A stretch of 34,008 bases of DNA, taken from the NCBI GenBank assembly GCA_004009845.1, contig RMBW01000192.1:1-34008 (forward strand), in the 5' to 3' direction. The translations under genes were made by a program, and so were the position numbers. Within the stretch, counting starts at the first letter, position 1, and each line of letters begins with the position of its first letter. The DNA is from Davidsoniella eucalypti. Taxonomy: Eukaryota > Ascomycota > Sordariomycetes > Microascales > Ceratocystidaceae. Positions 19,481-28,067 of the stretch are shown here, piece after piece. The notes beneath the pieces are model-generated. The model did not search any database. It saw nothing but the letters and a program-made list of their open reading frames with translations, and was not told the DNA's origin.

Positions 19481-20339
19481 TACCGCAAGGCAGCCCAATC
19501 TCCCCTATTCTGTTCTTGATTTATTCGAGACTTATACACATCAACATCCCCAAATCCATCCAAGTTCATGGCATTCAGCTCTCATACATTGATGATATTC
19601 TGATTACGGTGGCTTCCAAAAGCTGTGCGAGAAATTGCAGAGCCCTAGAGGCCATCGTTGAAGATCTCACCAGGCAAGCCGACGATAGTTCCGTCGAGTT
19701 TGAGAGCTCCAAGACTGAGCTTCTGCATTTAACAAGGAGTAAAGCAGTAAGCAATGAACACATAGACGTCCTAGGGACGACAATACATCCAACAGAGAAG
19801 ATCAAGTGGCTAGGAATATGGCTAGACTGTCAGCTGAATTTCAGCGAGCATGTCCAAGACAGAACCCTTAAAGCAACCAGAACCCTAATGGGAATTCAAC
19901 GGATTTCGCGGAAGTATAGCGGTCTAAGTGCGAAAGCAACTAGACAGTTATACCAAGCTGTGATTCGTCCTATCATGGAGTACGGTTCGATCCTCTGGTG
20001 GACAAAAATGAAGCCCATTTCCCTCAAGAAACACCTTGAAAAGGTACAAAGTTTGGCGATTTCCATGATGCTTGGCACCTACAAGCAGGCCCCGAAAAGG
20101 GCTTGTGAAATAGAGGCTGGCATTAAACCAGTTGAGATCAACTTGGAATGGAATAACCTCAAGTACGGAACAAGACTTTTACAATTCCCTAAACACCACC
20201 CCATACGTCATTGCGCCCAACCCACCAAGGACCATCTGAACTCGGAGTCTGACTTTGAGTCTCTTGGTATCTTGGGTCCCTACAAATTGAAGCGAGAGTC
20301 ACAAGTGCAAGCAATTGCCGTGGACATCAAGTACCTGAT
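19481..20339 (+). pseudogene. LINE fragment H (RT middle part of ORF2)
   Basis: It starts abruptly inside RT at PQGSPISP, directly after F's poly(A), and is open to KYLI, where element I begins. It includes YIDDIL and the RT thumb region. It matches J at about 26132-26997. Either F inserted into a longer H (5' half then off-window) or H is a separate 5'-truncated insertion; the window cannot decide. The 3' half must lie beyond element I's other end, outside the visible sequence. It is non-functional. Confidence 0.88.
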
Positions 20340-20520
20340 TGAGACGATATACGAGGAGTTGCGATGAAAACTGGTCGTAAAAGAGTAGTTCGATTGAGAC
20401 CGATGAAGGAGAAAGAGAAACTAAGACTAATAATCGGCGGGAATAGGTCCCTACTTATAGCCGATTCTAGTACTGACAAGGAATGCCTTGGCTAACCTTA
20501 CTAGGCCTTAGTCTCTTACA
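20340..20520 (-). repeat. Element I 3' LTR (181 bp, subfamily 2)
   Basis: This is an inverted copy of the B and G LTRs, differing from G at about one position in the part after the start motif. ATCGGTCTCAA is the complement of 20394-20404. The G-rich polypurine tract lies at about 20521-20537 (complement). The bases just before it on the plus strand, CTGAT, would be one copy of a 5-bp target duplication. Confidence 0.92.
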
Positions 20521-20755
20521 ATAGTCTCCCCCCCCATCGGCAGAAAAATTACACTAATTTTACGTCTAAACATACAAAAAAACACCCCTGTAGCATGGTG
20601 TATACAAACTTAAAACCGTATAGTACCTTGGTACTCGATATCCAAAAACAGAAATAACTCCAGAAACAGAAATAACTCCAAAATAGGTCAGCAATCTTAT
20701 CCTGCAGACGCTCGGGTGTGCAGGTGACCAAGGTGGTGCAGCCAATATTGCTGCC

Positions 20756-21333
20756 TTAGCCTACCATCAGTGGACTGCGTGTGTCCATACTCGTACCATG
20801 GTCCTTCTCGGGGCCATCCTCTGGTAGCAACCAGGCAGTGTAAAGGGATTGGAGGGTCACGTTCCAATTCTTTTTCGTCTTCTCCGTGAAGACCAACCAT
20901 GCTGCAGTGTCCTTCACATGTTCCAATGGTTCCCAGGTAGCATCTTGGTAACCTTTCCATTTGACCAAGGCTTGCGTGTGTCCATGGCGGGTACGTTGCT
21001 TGACGATTGCTTCCACTCTGTACTCGCCTGTTTCCACAGAGTCGTCTTCAAGTGCTTCCCTAGCCGTGATAGCCGCGGGCTCATCATCAGGTACTTCCTG
21101 CGAGGGTAAGGGGTTGTTGGGAGCTCGGCGGATTAGGCTTACGTGGAAAACAGGATGGATGCCTGTGGGCACGTTCAATCGTACGTTATGAGTGCCTGTA
21201 ACCTCTAGGACTGTGTACAGTCTGGCCAACCAGTCTAACTTCTTGGACGGTCTCTCCGTGGTCAGGTTCTTCGTGTTGAGGTATACCTTATCTCCCACTC
21301 TGAAACTCTCGGATGGTTGACGGAGACGGTTGG
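20756..21333 (-). pseudogene. pol: Element I pol, C-terminal fragment
   Basis: It encodes the last ~190 residues of Pol: integrase C-terminus (SFRVGDKVYLNTKNL, HPVFHVSLIRRA) and chromodomain (VKWKGYQDATWEPLEHV), ending LMVG. The protein is identical to the same part of B over the compared length, so the two copies are very young. It is open but lacks everything upstream because G inserted there. Confidence 0.9.
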
Positions 21334-21514
21334 TGTAAGAGACTAAGGCCTAGTAAGGTTAGCCAAGGCATTCCTTGTCAGTACTAGAATCGGCTATAAG
21401 TAGGGACCTATTCCCGCCGATTATTAGTCTTAGTTTCTCTTTCTCCTTCATCGGTCTCAATCGAACTATTCTTTTACGACCAGTTTTCATCGCAACTCCT
21501 CGTATATCGTCTCA
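21334..21514 (+). repeat. Element G 5' LTR (181 bp, subfamily 2)
   Basis: TGTAAGAGAC to ATATCGTCTCA, differing from the B LTR at 3 of 181 positions. It contains the promoter described separately. Confidence 0.93.
21395..21460 (+). promoter_or_regulatory. Predicted LTR promoter and transcript start of element G
   Basis: A TATAAGTA box (21395-21402) is followed by a CT-rich run and, about 55 nt on, by ATCGGTCTCAA (21450-21460). The start is inferred from that motif being the exact partner of the primer-binding site, as in self-primed elements. A CT-rich stretch just upstream of the start is common in fungal promoters. Confidence 0.5.
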
Positions 21515-21516
21515 TT

Positions 21517-21527
21517 TTGAGACCGAT
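21517..21527 (+). other. Element G primer-binding site, self-priming type
   Basis: TTGAGACCGAT, 2 nt after the LTR, is the reverse complement of 21450-21460. Position and length match element C although the following bases differ (AACTTC in G, CACTCT in C). Confidence 0.72.
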
Positions 21528-21818
21528 AACTTCTTTATCTTGTCCAAGCATCCGCTTGCCCCTTTGTCCGAGCATCTGCTCGCTGTATTTACTTCTGTCC
21601 AAGCCGTCTGCTTGCCCCTCTATTCTGTCCAAGCCGTCCGCTTGCCCTCTCTTCTGTCCAAGCCGTCCGCTTGCTTTCCCCTTTGTCCAAACACCGTCTC
21701 TGTTTGCCCCTATCTTGTCCAGACTCTGCCTAACCAGTCTGCCCCTTGTCCAAGCCTTCCTCCTAACAAGGCTTGCCCCTACCAGTCCGCTTGTTACCCC
21801 TTGCGCTCCTAAGTCACT
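21528..21818 (+). other. Element G leader containing an 8-unit hairpin array
   Basis: Eight small inverted repeats start at 21545, 21569, 21600, 21630, 21659, 21688, 21720 and 21751, i.e. 24-32 nt apart. Stems are CAAGC/GCTTG (21545, 21600, 21630, 21659), CGAGC/GCTCG (21569), CAAACA/TGTTTG (21688), CAGACT/AGTCTG (21720) and CAAGCCTT/AAGGCTTG (21751). All are preceded by GTC, most are followed by CCC, and pairing is kept where sequence differs. No ORF of the leader is conserved. Confidence 0.82.
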
Positions 21819-22811
21819 ATGTCTGACTTCACCTTCCTGGTTCTGGTCATCCTGGCCTCCCTGAACTGCGCCGCCCTCGTTGGTTACTATGAAGCCTTCT
21901 GTATTGTTAAGCAGAAACTAGCCCTGGCTCGTGTCCACCTCCTAGACCCCAGCCAGGAGCCCCCCGAGGGTTACACGCTGTCTGTGACGATCTACGACGA
22001 GAACGAGGCTTGCAGAAGTAGAAGAGATATAGTATTTGACGAGGTTAAAGAAGATAGAGAGGGAAGAGAAGAACTAGACAAGAATAAGGAGGGGAGACGG
22101 CCTCCTTATATAGACAAAAGTAACGGCTGTGGTAGATACCACAGCCAACAAGATTGGGTCCTAGATCCTTTCACTGTCGGCCGTAGGCCTACCCGAGGAT
22201 CGGCCCTGGAGTAGACCCGGCTGGTGTTACCTTGCCCTCTTTAAACGCAAGGAACGCGCGCGCCTCGCTGCCACCCTAGGATTCTGCCCTGCCTCCCGTG
22301 ATATCCTCAGTCACAGTCAGCACTTCCACAGCCACCTAGGCCACCTCTCTTTCACCAGCGGTTTCGTCGGCCACGTCCACATCGGCCAAGCTCGTACGCG
22401 TCAGGAACGCGTTGCTCGAACCTCGCTCCGTCCTTCCCTCCTCAAGTCACCTTTCATGGGCCTGCCTCGCACCCCCACGCGAACCCGCTCTAAAGCCAAG
22501 GAGACCACGGAGCAGCTCATCTCTACCGAAACTACGCACGCACGCACATTAAGCAGAGTAACCACCTCACGCAACCCGCTGCCCGCAGATGATGACGACG
22601 CCAGTGATAACCCTTCGGACACTTCTGACTTAGCCCGCCTCGCTGAGAGTATGAGACCACGCGACACGTACCCTGAATCAGATCGTGGCCGCCAACCCTC
22701 TCGCGAAGCTGACCGTCTGGACTCTCTACAAGATGACATGGTAGAAATGAAGTCCATGATGAACCGTCTTGGTCAAATGCTGTTTGCTAAGGAACAACGC
22801 GAACCCACCAA
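21819..22811 (+). pseudogene. gag: Element G gag N-terminal part, with insertion
   Basis: ATG 21819 starts MSDFTFLVLVILASL, again with a hydrophobic N-terminus, then QEPPEGYTLSV as in C. The 188-bp insertion at 22022-22209 plus its 5-bp duplication shifts the frame. Beyond it PGWCYLALFKRKERARL resumes in the frame expected if exactly 193 nt are discounted. Later parts match B (PESDRGRQPSREADRLDSLQ, GQMLFAKE). Homology ends near EQREPT, at the start of LINE J. It is non-functional. Confidence 0.85.
22022..22209. mobile_element. Unidentified 188-bp insertion in element G gag
   Basis: It is flanked by AGTAG at 22017-22021 and 22210-22214 and is absent from the corresponding place in C gag. No terminal inverted repeats and no TG...CA ends are seen. 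It has a perfect hairpin (arms GGCTGTGGTA/TACCACAGCC, 22125-22146). On the minus strand it has a TATATAAGGAGG box followed by a CT-rich run, reminiscent of a solo LTR. It is too short to code. Family unknown. Confidence 0.65.
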
Positions 22812-22933
22812 GATCAACCTCCTACATACTTTTCCACAAGTGGTACCTTTCAACCATTTCTGACCCAAATCATCTCAATCTACCTTTAAAATACGCGCCT
22901 CATCCGTACGACTCTTTTGATACTGGATGCACC

Positions 22934-24232
22934 ATGGCGCGACCAACACCCGCGGTGCTGTCGTCGATGGAAGTCGACGATATTTGTATGGGAGACCCCG
23001 CTTCTCAAAATTTTTCGTCAGACTCTCTCTGCCTTGTCCCCACTCCAAATCACGGGACTGAAACCCTAACCCCAACCAACACAAAAACCACCGTTAAACG
23101 TGGTTTCGAGGAGGTAGAGCTACCAAGCTCCCCTCCAGTCCCCCTAAAAAAATTCCAGGAGGCTAAGGGCCTGAAAGCTTCACGCTGGGTCGGTCCTGAC
23201 AACACGGACGCCCTCATTGCCGCCGCTGTGGCAGAAATTATGCGTGGGGCCTCAACTCTGGTCTCTTTAAACCCTAAATTCGAGACCTTTCAGCTGCTGA
23301 TTGCTCAGGAACTGGCGGACATGGACATTCCAGACACGCCGTCGCCGCTACCAAAGCAAAAGGCGATTGAAGCTGCGCCCGCAGACGTAGTTGCCTCATC
23401 CAAGGCACTGTTCTCTGCTGTGGTCAAGGCCACCCAACCCGCACAAATCACACCAGCGCTGCCGAAGAAGGCAGACATCGATAATAACAACAAAAAGAAG
23501 AACAAGAAGAAGAAGAAGGCTCCTGCCTCTTCCGTCACTGAGCCGGCAAAGGCTGTCACTGACGCCACGACCTCACCTGCGGAGACCGCTACCACTGCGC
23601 CGCCCAAGACTACAACCATCACTACAACCAAACCGGCGCAAGCTACCGAAGCGACGCCCCCTACAAAACCGCAAGCCGCGGCCCCAGATGCCTCCGATGA
23701 AGGCTGGCAGAAGGTGACCCGCGCCAAACGTCCAAGCCCCTCTGTTAAGACTACACAGAGCACCACGCTGATGCTTATCGGTGGTGGCAAGATTCCTTCC
23801 CCCAAGCACATACGTGACTTGGTTAACTATGATGGAAAGATGAAAGCCATTGAGGTTTGGACCTCACGTAAGAACAATGTGATGATCAAGTGCTGCAGCG
23901 AGACGGCCAAGCGCCACCTGCTCTCGACCAAGACCACCTGGCTCGCAAAGCTGCGCCCCCTCGGCTGGAAGGACTGCGTGGAACCGGAAGACTGGCAACG
24001 GCTGGTCATGCACGGCGTCCCCAAGTCCGAAGTCGCGAACTTCGCGAAGGAGTTTGCCTACAGCAATGGCATCAAGCCGCTGGAGTTGACCCGAGTCTTG
24101 GGCAAACCAAAGAAGGACCAACAGTGCGTATCCGTCGTATTCACTGTACGAACCCAACAAGAAGCGAAGCACTGCCTGACTCAGCCAGTCCACTTCGCCG
24201 CGAAGCATGTCACCATCGTTGAATATGTTTAG
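22934..24232 (+). CDS. LINE J ORF1 protein (nucleic-acid-binding, no CCHC knuckle)
   Basis: The call is 432 residues from ATG 22934 (MARPTPAVLSSMEVDD). The frame is open further upstream into G gag, but the earlier Met at 22769 belongs to that gag context. Features: an acidic N-terminus, KKFQEAKGLKASRW near 75, a lysine run (KKKNKKKKK, about 185-195), a Thr/Ala/Pro-rich linker to about 255, then a folded C-terminal half from STTLMLIGG to VTIVEYV that resembles the RRM-like region of Tad/I ORF1 proteins. Many relatives carry CCHC knuckles directly after such a region; here the protein stops. The expected role is binding of element RNA and chaperoning of integration. Confidence 0.8.
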   Translation: MARPTPAVLSSMEVDDICMGDPASQNFSSDSLCLVPTPNHGTETLTPTNTKTTVKRGFEEVELPSSPPVPLKKFQEAKGLKASRWVGPDNTDALIAAAVAEIMRGASTLVSLNPKFETFQLLIAQELADMDIPDTPSPLPKQKAIEAAPADVVASSKALFSAVVKATQPAQITPALPKKADIDNNNKKKNKKKKKAPASSVTEPAKAVTDATTSPAETATTAPPKTTTITTTKPAQATEATPPTKPQAAAPDASDEGWQKVTRAKRPSPSVKTTQSTTLMLIGGGKIPSPKHIRDLVNYDGKMKAIEVWTSRKNNVMIKCCSETAKRHLLSTKTTWLAKLRPLGWKDCVEPEDWQRLVMHGVPKSEVANFAKEFAYSNGIKPLELTRVLGKPKKDQQCVSVVFTVRTQQEAKHCLTQPVHFAAKHVTIVEYV

Positions 24233-27200
24233 GAAACTTACGATATTTCAGCACAATCAGGGAAAGCGTAAAGGCATTTTAGATCATCTCTTTGACTTAG
24301 CAATAAGGCAGGGAGTTGAGATATTGTGCATTCAGGAACCCTGGGTATGGCAAAAAGAAGGCAAATGGATTTTCCAGGACCACCAAAACTTTCACACCGT
24401 CAAACCAGCTCTAACTTTGCTAACAAGACCAAGGGTCGTGACCTATATCCAAAAGGACATTGACTTCACAATAGAAAAGCCTCTCGACATCGCAAGCAGC
24501 GACTTTCAATGCATAAGACTTCATATCGACGCGCAACCATTATTGGTCAACCTCTACAACCATCCGACCCAGCCCCTTTTACCGCACCCGCTTGTCCAGC
24601 AATGGCAGGTTGGGAATGGCATCATCGTCGGGGACTTCAACACCCATCATCCATGGTGGTCTGTGAACTGTGAGCAATCGCAGCATGCAGATGAAGTCGT
24701 TGGTTGGTTGCAGAGGAACAATGCTGACTTGGTAGTGGATCCCGAGAATGCTCTGGTCAACAGGGGCACTTTCTTCACCACCAGGTCGCAGAAAACATCA
24801 ATCATCGATCTCGCCTTCCTCACTGGGCAGATGAAGCAAACGAAAACTAGTTGGACGTGTGAAGGTCTCCACGGTTCGGATCACCAGTGCATTAAGTTGC
24901 AGTTCCACGACGCCCGAAAAAACGAAAAAGAGAAGGAAAAAACAATATATAACTTGAAAAAAACGGACTGGAAACAGTTCAGAGAGAGCCTCCAAAAAAA
25001 GGAGGCAGTAGTATTAGAAAATCTCAAAAAAAGAGATACTCGACCGGATCTGGCGGCCATTTTGACCGCCGCCATCCAGGATACCTGCGCAGAGGTGATG
25101 CCGAAGGCCCGCATCTGCCCCCGGAGTAAGCCTTGGTGGAACGACGAACTCAAGCTATTGAGGAAGTCCTTCCTGAGGGCCGAACGACAATGGAAGAAGG
25201 ATAAGATCTGTCTGACGGAGTACAAAGAAAAACGAAACAGGTATTTCCATGCCATTATCAAAACCAAAGCTAACTATTTCAATTCTTTCTTAGAACAAGC
25301 AACCGGCGACGAAGTCTTCACTGCTATGAGATACACGAAACCCACAACCGACTCGTATATACAACCACTCGAGGAAAATGGTGTCAAGGCGGAGTCTTTC
25401 GACGACAAAGCTAAGATGCTACTGAATCTTGTGGGCGGCGAAAAAGGTGAGTCCCTTGAGGACGAAGACACTCTACCCATCCCACATCACGAGAACTCGA
25501 AATGGCCTTGGCCTAACATCTCTACCATTGAGATTGAAAGAGCTATCATGACCTCAAACCCTAAGAAGTCTGCTGGACCAGATGGGATTAATTTCCAAAT
25601 GATCCAAAATGCTTATAGGGCTATCCCCGAGGTCTTCCACTATGTCTACACGGAGCTATTCACTAAAGGACAGTGTCCTACGGTGTGGCGCCAGGGCATT
25701 GGAGTGATATTGAAAAAACCCAACAAGCCAGACTATTCCCGTATCAAGGCATATCGGATTATCACGCTGCTGAACTGCTTAGGTAAAGTATTGGAACGAA
25801 TTTTTGCACAGAGACTTGGTTTCTTGGCTGCAACAAAGGACAACCTGCTTCACCCAACGCAGTTTGGCGGACGGAAACAACGATCGACGATCGATGCAGC
25901 AATGGTTCTCATGGACCAAGTCAAGTCATGGAAAGAACAGGGCCTGAAATCGAGTATTGCACTACTTGATATCAAAGGCGCTTTCGACCATGTTAATAGG
26001 GATACCCTACTATGGCACTGCAGAGATCTAGGTCTTCCGAATAACTGCACCCAATGGATCGCAGCCTTTCTTCAAAAGAGGAAGGTCCAGATATGTTTTG
26101 ATGGCAAACGAACAAACTTCTACACTATTGACCAGGGCATACCGCAAGGCAGCCCAATCTCCCCTATTCTGTTCTTGATTTATTCGAGACTTATACACAT
26201 CAACATCCCCCAATCCATCCCAGTTCATGGCATTCAGCTCTCATACATTGATGATATTCTGATTACGGTAGCTTCCAAAAGCTTTGCAAGAAATTGCAGA
26301 GCTCTAGAGGCCATCGTTGAAGATCTCACCAGGCAAGCCGACGATAGTTCCGTCGAGTTTGAGAGTTCCAAGACTGAGCTTCTGCATTTAACAAGGAGTA
26401 AAGCAGTAAGCAATGAACACATAGACGTCCTAGGGACGACAATACAACCATCAGAGAAGATCAAGTGGCTAGGAATCTGGCTAGACTGTCAGCTGAATTT
26501 CAGCGAGCATGTCCAAGACAGAACCCTTAAAGCAACCAGAACCCTAATGGGAATTCAACGGATTTCGCGGAAGTATAGCGGTCTAAGTGCGAAAGCAACT
26601 AGACAGTTATACCAAGCTGTGATTCGTCCTATCATGGAGTACGGTTCGATCCTCTGGTGGACAAAAATGAAGCCCATTTCCCTCAAGAAACACCTTGAAA
26701 AAGTACAAAGTTTGGCGATTTCCATGATGCTTGGCACCTACAAGCAGGCTCCGAAAAGGGCTTGTGAAATAGAGGCTGGCATTAAACCAGTTGAGATCAA
26801 CTTGGAATGGAATAACCTCAAGTACGGAACAAGACTTCTACAATTCCCTAAGCACCACCCCATACGTCATTGCGCCCAACCCACCAAGGACCATCTGAAC
26901 TCGGAGTCTGACTTTGAGTCTCTTGGTATCTTGGGTCCCTACAAATTGAAGCGAGAGTCACAAGTGCAAGCAATTGCCGTGGACATCAAGTACCTGATAC
27001 CTTTCAAGGCACTTCAGCGAGCTAAAATTGTATGGGAGGCACCATGGGCCAAGCGTACCCCAATCACAACACACATTCCAATGGTCAAAAAAGAAGAAGC
27101 AAAGGAAATCCACCTGGCAACCCTAGCAACCCTATGGTTGGGCGAAGCCTATTGTCTTTACACTGACGGGTCTATGGAGGGTGACAAATCCTCCTATGCC

Positions 27201-28067
27201 TTTGTCGATATGGATAATAACACGGTGCGGTTTCAAGAGGCAAATGCCTTGGGTCCTTACACTGAGGTTGCAGACTGCGAAAGCTATGCGATCTACAGAG
27301 CCCTTTGCTACGTTCGAAAACTGCCACTACGGAAACGAATCCTGATCTTTGTCGATAGCCAAGCTGCCATCCAAAGAGTACGGAAGCCTGGTATATTCAC
27401 GAACCTCATAGAGAAGCTAAACCTGCAGGACCTCGACACCAGTATAGAAATACACTGGTGCCCTGGACATGTAGGAATAGAAGGAAATGAGATAGTGGAT
27501 AAGCTTGCAAAGGAGGCTCTTGAAAAAAGAGTATGCACCTCTATCGCAACCACTGGGTATATCAAAAAAAAGATTAAAGAGAACATCTTCAACCTCTGGG
27601 ACACACTAATCAACCGCGATATCGACAAACTTGGGAATCACTATCGGTCTCTTGGCAAGACAGGAGTGAGTGATCTGAAACCGATTGAGGGCGAGAAGAG
27701 ACTGACAACAGCCTACTATCAACTTCTAACGGGGAAGGGCGCTTACCTGCCGTACCTAAAGACCATAGGCAAGGTATCGAGTAGCATGTGTCGTCATTGT
27801 CAGCTGGACATTGAAACTATTCAGCACTTGGTGTTGGACTGTGATATGTGGCTTGAGCAAAGACAAGAGTTGAAAGACGTCTGCGATGGTGAGATAAAGA
27901 TGGAAGATCTATTTAGTAAGGCGAAGCACCAGCAAGCCTTGCTAGTATTTCTGAAAAAAACAGGAATAGGGGGGAGAAACTGGGGAAGAGTGGAGGAAGT
28001 GACCAACGATGGTGTTGCCGGTGAGGGTGAACCAGTCGCACTTCGTGATGATTCGTGGTGTTGTTAA
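24225..28067 (+). CDS. LINE J ORF2 protein: APE endonuclease, RT, RNase H, zinc knuckle
   Basis: The call is 1280 residues from ATG 24225 (MFRKLTIFQHNQGKR). An in-frame ATG at 24207 also exists. The chosen start overlaps the ORF1 stop by 8 nt (ATGTTTAG), suggesting termination-reinitiation. Endonuclease occupies about 1-225, with QHNQG, CIQEPW, GDFNTHH, IIDLAF and GSDHQ. RT spans about 430-720, with AFDHVNRD, GIPQGSPISP and catalytic YIDD near 673. RNase H lies at about 975-1100 (YTDGSMEG, FVDSQAAI, HWCPGHVGIEGNE). The C-terminal finger near 1188 is CRHC...HLVLDC. Catalytic residues are all visible, so the protein may be active. EN-RT-RH order places it with Tad1/I-type elements. Confidence 0.93.
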   Translation: MFRKLTIFQHNQGKRKGILDHLFDLAIRQGVEILCIQEPWVWQKEGKWIFQDHQNFHTVKPALTLLTRPRVVTYIQKDIDFTIEKPLDIASSDFQCIRLHIDAQPLLVNLYNHPTQPLLPHPLVQQWQVGNGIIVGDFNTHHPWWSVNCEQSQHADEVVGWLQRNNADLVVDPENALVNRGTFFTTRSQKTSIIDLAFLTGQMKQTKTSWTCEGLHGSDHQCIKLQFHDARKNEKEKEKTIYNLKKTDWKQFRESLQKKEAVVLENLKKRDTRPDLAAILTAAIQDTCAEVMPKARICPRSKPWWNDELKLLRKSFLRAERQWKKDKICLTEYKEKRNRYFHAIIKTKANYFNSFLEQATGDEVFTAMRYTKPTTDSYIQPLEENGVKAESFDDKAKMLLNLVGGEKGESLEDEDTLPIPHHENSKWPWPNISTIEIERAIMTSNPKKSAGPDGINFQMIQNAYRAIPEVFHYVYTELFTKGQCPTVWRQGIGVILKKPNKPDYSRIKAYRIITLLNCLGKVLERIFAQRLGFLAATKDNLLHPTQFGGRKQRSTIDAAMVLMDQVKSWKEQGLKSSIALLDIKGAFDHVNRDTLLWHCRDLGLPNNCTQWIAAFLQKRKVQICFDGKRTNFYTIDQGIPQGSPISPILFLIYSRLIHINIPQSIPVHGIQLSYIDDILITVASKSFARNCRALEAIVEDLTRQADDSSVEFESSKTELLHLTRSKAVSNEHIDVLGTTIQPSEKIKWLGIWLDCQLNFSEHVQDRTLKATRTLMGIQRISRKYSGLSAKATRQLYQAVIRPIMEYGSILWWTKMKPISLKKHLEKVQSLAISMMLGTYKQAPKRACEIEAGIKPVEINLEWNNLKYGTRLLQFPKHHPIRHCAQPTKDHLNSESDFESLGILGPYKLKRESQVQAIAVDIKYLIPFKALQRAKIVWEAPWAKRTPITTHIPMVKKEEAKEIHLATLATLWLGEAYCLYTDGSMEGDKSSYAFVDMDNNTVRFQEANALGPYTEVADCESYAIYRALCYVRKLPLRKRILIFVDSQAAIQRVRKPGIFTNLIEKLNLQDLDTSIEIHWCPGHVGIEGNEIVDKLAKEALEKRVCTSIATTGYIKKKIKENIFNLWDTLINRDIDKLGNHYRSLGKTGVSDLKPIEGEKRLTTAYYQLLTGKGAYLPYLKTIGKVSSSMCRHCQLDIETIQHLVLDCDMWLEQRQELKDVCDGEIKMEDLFSKAKHQQALLVFLKKTGIGGRNWGRVEEVTNDGVAGEGEPVALRDDSWCC

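Larger units (their letters stand above)
20340..21333 (-). mobile_element. Element I: chromovirus (subfamily 2), 3' end only
   Basis: On the minus strand it shows the end of pol, a 3' noncoding region with the same tandem 18-bp pair as B, a polypurine tract and a 3' LTR. It is cut at 21333/21334 by element G. It sits in LINE fragment H on its left side. Confidence 0.9.
21334..22811 (+). mobile_element. Element G: chromovirus (subfamily 2), 5' LTR to gag N-terminus
   Basis: 5' LTR, self-complementary primer-binding site, hairpin leader and gag N-terminus are present. Gag is broken by a 188-bp insertion, and homology to B stops near 22805-22811 where LINE J starts. It is inserted in element I. 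Sequence continuing this gag is not obviously found after J, where a different gag (K) appears. Confidence 0.88.

Noticed and set aside
22456..22863. A 135-residue gene at 22456-22863
   Set aside because: It is the tail of G gag running into the LINE J 5' region, not a separate gene.
23305..23811. Minus-strand 168-residue ORF opposite LINE ORF1
   Set aside because: Low-complexity Ala/Val/Phe-rich shadow of the coding strand's Thr/Pro/Lys-rich linker; no start context or homology seen.
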